A program made the translations under genes and the position numbers. Below, piece after piece: positions 58,588 to 64,000 of a DNA stretch of 64,000 bases. Numbering within the stretch: the stretch's first letter is position 1; the number at the start of each line of letters is the position of its first letter. Location: assembly GCA_030068145.1 (NCBI GenBank), contig JAPJBO010000033.1, positions 423,501 to 487,500 on the forward strand. The letters are read 5' to 3'. The notes beneath the pieces were generated by a model. It saw nothing but the letters and a program-made list of their open reading frames with translations, did no database searches and was not told where the DNA came from. Source of the stretch: Diplonema papillatum (Eukaryota > Euglenozoa > Diplonemea > Diplonemida > Diplonemidae).

Positions 58588-59285
58588 TTAAACCATACTT
58601 GTACCCCGCCTTTAAAAAAAGCGGGGGAAACGCGGGGGGATTTTCCCCGCTTTTTTAAAAAGCGGGGAAAAAAGCGGGGGGCCAGACAACACAATTCTGG
58701 ATGAATAAGGGCGACCAGGTCGTCCACACCTGTCGGGGCATGCGTCGACGAGGCTCGGATCGGGCTTCGGGTCGTAGATCAGGCATGCTTCCGAAAAAGA
58801 GATGCCTGCACAGACCAAGCGCGGTGCCGGGGACATTGGTTCGGATGGGCCCGGACCCCTTTCCTTGGGCATGTCCCTTTTTCCCGAACTGGGGGGGTCG
58901 GCGACGCGCACATCCTTTCCCCCGTGGCTCAGAACGTCGCCCCGAAGAAGCAAGGCAGGGCGGTCGCCCCGAAGGTTGCCTGGAAGGCCCCGAAAGTCGC
59001 GCCCGAAAGCCGTTTCTTCGGCTGGCAGCGACAGCGACAGTGACCGCTATGAAACCGAAGCGACTTCGGCTGCGACTTCCGCAGCTGCGCACGGGGCATT
59101 CTGAACACATGCCCAGTTGTAACTGGGGTGGGGGAATTCGGGGTTTTCAACCCTGAGTACGATCTCGGGGAACAAGCGCCGCCAGCGGCTGACCCCGAAC
59201 GAGCTCTCGCTCAGGACAAACTCCTCATCAACGGCGAAAGCGGGGATCCCGCTTTTTTTTAAGGCGGGGTACAAGTATGTTAAAC
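58588..59285. mobile_element. Non-autonomous TIR element with TTAAAC target duplication
   Basis: The element proper is 58594-59279 (686 bp), flanked by TTAAAC on both sides (58588-58593, 59280-59285). The terminal inverted repeat of about 32 bp begins CATACTTGTACCCCGCCTT and continues into an A7-8 GCGGG tract with one small difference. A second GCGGGGAAAA-type inverted pair lies just inside the left end. The GC-rich interior may include captured sequence (short open frames, none recognisable). The left flank AATCCGGTTAAAC resembles the satellite motif AATCCGGTTGAACAC, so the insertion is in or beside a satellite monomer. Confidence 0.82.
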
Positions 59286-62225
59286 ACTAAAAAAAATGTA
59301 GCCCTCGCCGTTTCACAAACTCCAAAGCGCCCTCGCTCATTTTAGGAGAATCGGTAGCCACTTGTAGTGAAGCTCGCGGTCATCTAGTTCCACCGTCGAA
59401 ACTTGCCGAAGGCAAATAAATCCGGTTGAACACTTATAAATCATTAAAATGTAGCCCTCGCCGTTTCACAAACTCCAAAGCGCCCTCGCTCATTTTAGGA
59501 GAATCGGTAGCCACTTGTAGTGAAGCTCGCGGTCATCTAGTTCCACCGTCGAAACTTGCCGAAGGCAAATAAATCCGGTTGAACACTTATAAATCATTAA
59601 AATGTAGCCCTCGCCGTTTCACAAACTCCAAAGCGCCCTCGCTCATTTTAGGAGAATCGGTAGCCACTTGTAGTGAAGCTCGCGGTCATCTAGTTCCACC
59701 GTCGAAACTTGCCGAAGGCAAATAAATCCGGTTGAACACTTATAAATCATTAAAATGTAGCCCTCGCCGTTTCACAAACTCCAAAGCGCCCTCGCTCATT
59801 TTAGGAGAATCGGTAGCCACTTGTAGTGAAGCTCGCGGTCATCTAGTTCCACCGTCGAAACTTGCCGAAGACAAATAAATCCGGTTGAACACTTATAAAT
59901 CATTAAAATGTAGCCCTCGCCGTTTCACAAACTCCAAAGCGCCCTCGCTCATTTTAGGAGAATCGGTAGCCACTTGTAGTGAAGCTCGCGGTCATCTAGT
60001 TCCACCGTCGAAACTTGCCGAAGGCAAATAAATCCGGTTGAACACTTATAAATCATTAAAATGTAGCCCTCGCCGTTTCACAAACTCCAAAGCGCCCTCG
60101 CTCATTTTAGGAGAATCGGTAGCCACTTGTAGTGAAGCTCGCGGTCATCTAGTTCCACCGTCGAAACTTGCCGAAGACAAATAAATCCGGTTGAACACTT
60201 ATAAATCATTAAAATGTAGCCCTCGCCGTTTCACAAACTCCAAAGCGCCCTCGCTCATTTTAGGAGAATCGGTAGCCACTTGTAGTGAAGCTCGCGGTCA
60301 TCTAGTTCCACCGTCGAAACTTGCCGAAGGCAAATAAATCCGGTTGAACACTTATAAATCATTAAAATGTAGCCCTCGCCGTTTCACAAACTCCAAAGCG
60401 CCCTCGCTCATTTTAGGAGAATCGGTAGCCACTTGTAGTGAAGCTCGCGGTCATCTAGTTCCACCGTCGAAACTTGCCGAAGACAAATAAATCCGGTTGA
60501 ACACTTATAAATCATTAAAATGTAGCCCTCGCCGTTTCACAAACTCCAAAGCGCCCTCGCTCATTTTAGGAGAATCGGTAGCCACTTGTAGTGAAGCTCG
60601 CGGTCATCTAGTTCCACCGTCGAAACTTGCCGAAGACAAATAAATCCGGTTGAACACTTATAAATCATTAAAATGTAGCCCTCGCCGTTTCACAAACTCC
60701 AAAGCGCCCTCGCTCATTTTAGGAGAATCGGTAGCCACTTGTAGTGAAGCTCGCGGTCATCTAGTTCCACCGTCGAAACTTGCCGAAGACAAATAAATCC
60801 GGTTGAACACTTATAAATCATTAAAATGTAGCCCTCGCCGTTTCACAAACTCCAAAGCGCCCTCGCTCATTTTAGGAGAATCGGTAGCCACTTGTAGTGA
60901 AGCTCGCGGTCATCTAGTTCCACCGTCGAAACTTGCCGAAGGCAAATAAATCCGGTTGAACACTTATAAATCATTAAAATGTAGCCCTCGCCGTTTCACA
61001 AACTCCAAAGCGCCCTCGCTCATTTTAGGAGAATCGGTAGCCACTTGTAGTGAAGCTCGCGGTCATCTAGTTCCACCGTCGAAACTTGCCGAAGGCAAAT
61101 AAATCCGGTTGAACACTTATAAATCATTAAAATGTAGCCCTCGCCGTTTCACAAACTCCAAAGCGCCCTCGCTCATTTTAGGAGAATCGGTAGCCACTTG
61201 TAGTGAAGCTCGCGGTCATCTAGTTCCACCGTCGAAACTTGCCGAAGGCAAATAAATCCGGTTGAACACTTATAAATCATTAAAATGTAGCCCTCGCCGT
61301 TTCACAAACTCCAAAGCGCCCTCGCTCATTTTAGGAGAATCGGTAGCCACTTGTAGTGAAGCTCGCGGTCATCTAGTTCCACCGTCGAAACTTGCCGAAG
61401 GCAAATAAATCCGGTTGAACACTTATAAATCATTAAAATGTAGCCCTCGCCGTTTCACAAACTCCAAAGCGCCCTCGCTCATTTTAGGAGAATCGGTAGC
61501 CACTTGTAGTGAAGCTCGCGGTCATCTAGTTCCACCGTCGAAACTTGCCGAAGGCAAATAAATCCGGTTGAACACTTATAAATCATTAAAATGTAGCCCT
61601 CGCCGTTTCACAAACTCCAAAGCGCCCTCGCTCATTTTAGGAGAATCGGTAGCCACTTGTAGTGAAGCTCGCGGTCATCTAGTTCCACCGTCGAAACTTG
61701 CCGAAGGCAAATAAATCCGGTTGAACACTTATAAATCATTAAAATGTAGCCCTCGCCGTTTCACAAACTCCAAAGCGCCCTCGCTCATTTTAGGAGAATC
61801 GGTAGCCACTTGTAGTGAAGCTCGCGGTCATCTAGTTCCACCGTCGAAACTTGCCGAAGGCAAATAAATCCGGTTGAACACTTATAAATCATTAAAATGT
61901 AGCCCTCGCCGTTTCACAAACTCCAAAGCGCCCTCGCTCATTTTAGGAGAATCGGTAGCCACTTGTAGTGAAGCTCGCGGTCATCTAGTTCCACCGTCGA
62001 AACTTGCCGAAGGCAAATAAATCCGGTTGAACACTTATAAATCATTAAAATGTAGCCCTCGCCGTTTCACAAACTCCAAAGCGCCCTCGCTCATTTTAGG
62101 AGAATCGGTAGCCACTTGTAGTGAAGCTCGCGGTCATCTAGTTCCACCGTCGAAACTTGCCGAAGGCAAATGAATCCGGTTGAACACTTATAAATCATTA
62201 AAATGTAGCCCTCGCCATTTTCACA
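59286..62225. repeat. 153-bp satellite array, 19 full units
   Basis: The start ATGTAGCCCTCGCC recurs every 153 bp from 59296 to 62203, giving exactly 19 units plus a short 20th. Units are almost identical; the main visible variant is GAAGGCAAAT versus GAAGACAAAT (five units with A: numbers 4, 6, 8, 9 and 10). The last unit has AAATGAATCC and merges into diverged DNA. Every unit carries stop codons, so it is non-coding even though 153 is a multiple of three. Confidence 0.97.
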
Positions 62226-62792
62226 AATCCATTCGGCAAGAAGTACACACGAACTGCGCCGCAAGCGGCGCGGGCAGCACGGAGTGCCAAGCAACCTAAG
62301 AAGGAAGACGAGGAGATTCAGATAGCACAGCAGGACGCCGAGCCGAGGCGGCTGACGGACCACAGAGGCGAAAGGCAGAACAGGAAAGGTCGGTACGAGA
62401 AGCGGCAATCGCGGATGAGGCAATGAGTACAGAGCAGTCCACGCGCAGACGAGCAGCAAAGTGGCCCGCGTCGCAGGTGGCACAAAACCGAAGTAGCCCG
62501 TGAGGCAGGGAGTGGAGACGAGGTGATGCAGGACGAAGGGGAAGCGCGAAGCCCCCAGCCCGGACGGATCAACAAGACGCAAGACCAGGCGACCAAGAGA
62601 AGGAGGGGGACGCGACCCAGAGACCCGGGCTAAGTAGCTTGGAACTAGTGTGATGGACCTTTCTTCGGAGGGGCTCGCGCACTCAAAGATCGACTTATAC
62701 GCACGAACTACGCAGGAACGACGTCATCCGGGGGTTTGGGGTTACCAAACGGGGCGAACTAAGCGACCAGCACACAGTCCACGAGCGGATGA
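62226..62792. other. Spacer between satellite and the right-edge gene
   Basis: A frame from about 62226 gives a basic and Gln/Glu-rich stretch (KKYTRTAPQAARAARSAKQP) broken by stops; no family is recognised. It may be a decayed retroelement or promoter DNA of the next gene. Confidence 0.4.
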
Positions 62793-64000
62793 ATGAAAGC
62801 ACCTGCCCTAGGCTACGGCGCCGCCCTCGCCGCCTTGACGTTGATCCCTGTGGCGATCCGGCTCGGGACGGCCGGCGTGCTCGACGCGCCGCGGCAAAGC
62901 TTGGTGCTCGCGTCGGCGGAGCGGAAGACGCGGCTCGCCGAGCTCGCGGCGGCGAGCGCGCTGGCCGGGGTCTCTGCCGTGGTCGACGCCGGGGATGCCT
63001 ACCCCTACCCGGATCCCGCGCCGGGCCTCGCACTCTGCAGCTTCGCGCTGAACGCCTCGCAAGACGCCCTCGCCGTCTTCCGGGTCGCGAACACGACGAC
63101 GGGCGGGTCCCCGCAGGAGACTGTCCTGTCGTGCTACCGCAGCGGCGGGGCAGTCGTCGCTTCGGCGGGGCCCCGCAACGCCACAGAGCTGAGCGGCTGG
63201 CTCGGGATAGCCGGGGAACTGGCAGCTTCTGAGACCGCCGTGTACCCTTTCGTACTCGGACCGGCAGGCTCGCAGTCCGACGGGACCCTCCTGGCACCAG
63301 CGGATGCGGCGGCATGGCTTCCCGGCGCTTTCGCCGGGGAGCTGGAGAGTGGCGCCGCGGCGTTGTTCGTGCGGAGGACCGACAGGGCGGCGTGGCTGGT
63401 CTTGCACAGCGTGGCCGCCGCCAGCGGCGGCCTGCCGCCGGGAGCTGGCGCCGCGTGGGTCGAGGGTGACGGGGGAGGCGTGCTGGCGTGGCTTCCGTTC
63501 TGCGGGAATCCGTGCGGTCCGGGAGCCGAGTTGCTCGCCGCCCTCGCTACTACCAGCCCGTCCGCGTTCGAAGTGCGCGGCGCTTCCGTGTACTCCATGC
63601 GGGTGGACACGCCCAACCGGACGCACGCACTCGTCTCCTTCGCCGCAACCGGCGGCGGTTGGGTCTCCGCGGCATCGCGGCTGGTCGTGTTTGCAGCGGA
63701 ACCCCACGGTGACACGGGGGTCGCGCGAGCCTTCGGGCTGTGGGCGTCTGCTCTTGGGGACACGGCGAACGCCGTGATTTGGGTGGTACTGGGGGTGGTG
63801 GGCTGCGTGGTGGCCGCGGCGCCGCTGTGGGTGGTCTCGCGGGGGGTCGAGCGGGTGGCGGAGCGGGCGTGGCTGCTGGGCGCGGAGGTGGAAGGGTCGG
63901 GGTGGGACTGGCTGCTGGAGAAGGAAGGCGCCGCGTACAGTCCAACGTCGCCGTTTGCCGAAGTGCGGCTGCTGGAGTCGGCGTTCTCGCGCTTGCTTTC
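62793..64000 (+). CDS. Membrane receptor-like protein, 3' end outside window
   Basis: Open for 402 codons without a stop to the edge. Start chosen at the ATG at 62793 (MKAPALGYGAALAALTLIPV), whose hydrophobic N-terminus works as a signal anchor; an overlapping ATG at 62789 is in another frame that gives an Arg-rich sequence and closes at 63232. Residues about 30-325 look like an extracellular sensor domain with N-glycosylation sequons (NAS, NTT, NAT, NRT) and paired Cys. Residues about 330-350 (VIWVVLGVVGCVVAAAPLWV) are a transmembrane helix. The following cytoplasmic part ends SPFAEVRLLESAFSRLL, a juxtamembrane pattern seen in protist receptor nucleotide cyclases and some receptor kinases. 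A cyclase or kinase domain downstream is therefore a guess. Codon use is strongly GC-rich, like the PH/RUN gene. Confidence 0.7.
   Translation, partial: MKAPALGYGAALAALTLIPVAIRLGTAGVLDAPRQSLVLASAERKTRLAELAAASALAGVSAVVDAGDAYPYPDPAPGLALCSFALNASQDALAVFRVANTTTGGSPQETVLSCYRSGGAVVASAGPRNATELSGWLGIAGELAASETAVYPFVLGPAGSQSDGTLLAPADAAAWLPGAFAGELESGAAALFVRRTDRAAWLVLHSVAAASGGLPPGAGAAWVEGDGGGVLAWLPFCGNPCGPGAELLAALATTSPSAFEVRGASVYSMRVDTPNRTHALVSFAATGGGWVSAASRLVVFAAEPHGDTGVARAFGLWASALGDTANAVIWVVLGVVGCVVAAAPLWVVSRGVERVAERAWLLGAEVEGSGWDWLLEKEGAAYSPTSPFAEVRLLESAFSRLL

Noticed and set aside
59286..62225. CRISPR array
   Set aside because: The units are continuous 153-bp satellites without unique spacers, in a eukaryotic context; the 13-bp and 30-bp arrays elsewhere also lack spacers.
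62091..62582. Minus-strand 163-codon frame across the satellite edge
   Set aside because: It is assembled from one satellite unit plus spacer; other units have stops in that frame.

Overview
The window is nuclear DNA of a eukaryote, most likely a free-living protist (an alga or a heterotrophic flagellate); I cannot name the lineage from sequence alone. The reasons are phase-consistent GT-AG introns, several non-LTR and DNA transposons, satellite DNA, a PH/RUN cytoplasmic protein, a GPI-type C-terminus, and GC-rich coding DNA set in lower-GC spacer.

Layout. 1-9515 holds the 3' part of a giant glycoside-hydrolase gene (gene 1): an internal 6,135-nt exon (1039-7173), a 1,767-nt intron and a short terminal exon (8941-9515). 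9553-12400 is its 3' flank, duplicated later in the window and carrying a 1,175-bp foldback insertion (10565-11739) with a 9-bp target duplication. About 13060-24062 is a head-to-tail array of broken copies of one LINE-like retrotransposon. Together the copies show a Cys-rich segment, an AlkB-like dioxygenase, a 2A peptide, an EEP endonuclease, a reverse transcriptase, a zinc knuckle and a C-terminal Cys/His repeat domain. 24270-25582 is a decayed hAT element. 26068-39325 is gene 2, complete: three exons (26068-31669, 32104-38238, 38676-39325) that join in frame to 4,128 codons. 39326-46561 is spacer made largely of repeats. 46562-55832 is a two-exon gene for a 2,678-residue PH/RUN protein, with a MULE fragment in its intron. 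55833-62792 is spacer containing a TIR element and a 19-copy, 153-bp satellite. From 62793 a membrane-protein gene runs off the right edge.

How the parts fit. Genes 1 and 2 are built from one duplicated exon module: C-terminal half of a LamG, four GH5 domains, LamG, aBig-like Ig domain, then the N-terminal half of the next LamG. A phase-1 intron splits each inter-module LamG, so whole exons can be added without breaking the frame or the fold. In each module only the fourth GH5 domain keeps the catalytic residues. Gene 2 starts with a signal peptide and ends in a GPI-like tail; gene 1 has lost that tail through a deletion at a GC-rich palindrome. The expected product is a very long cell-surface beta-glucan-binding and -cleaving protein. 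The PH/RUN gene and the right-edge gene look unrelated to it and are probably involved in membrane traffic or cytoskeleton and in signalling, respectively.
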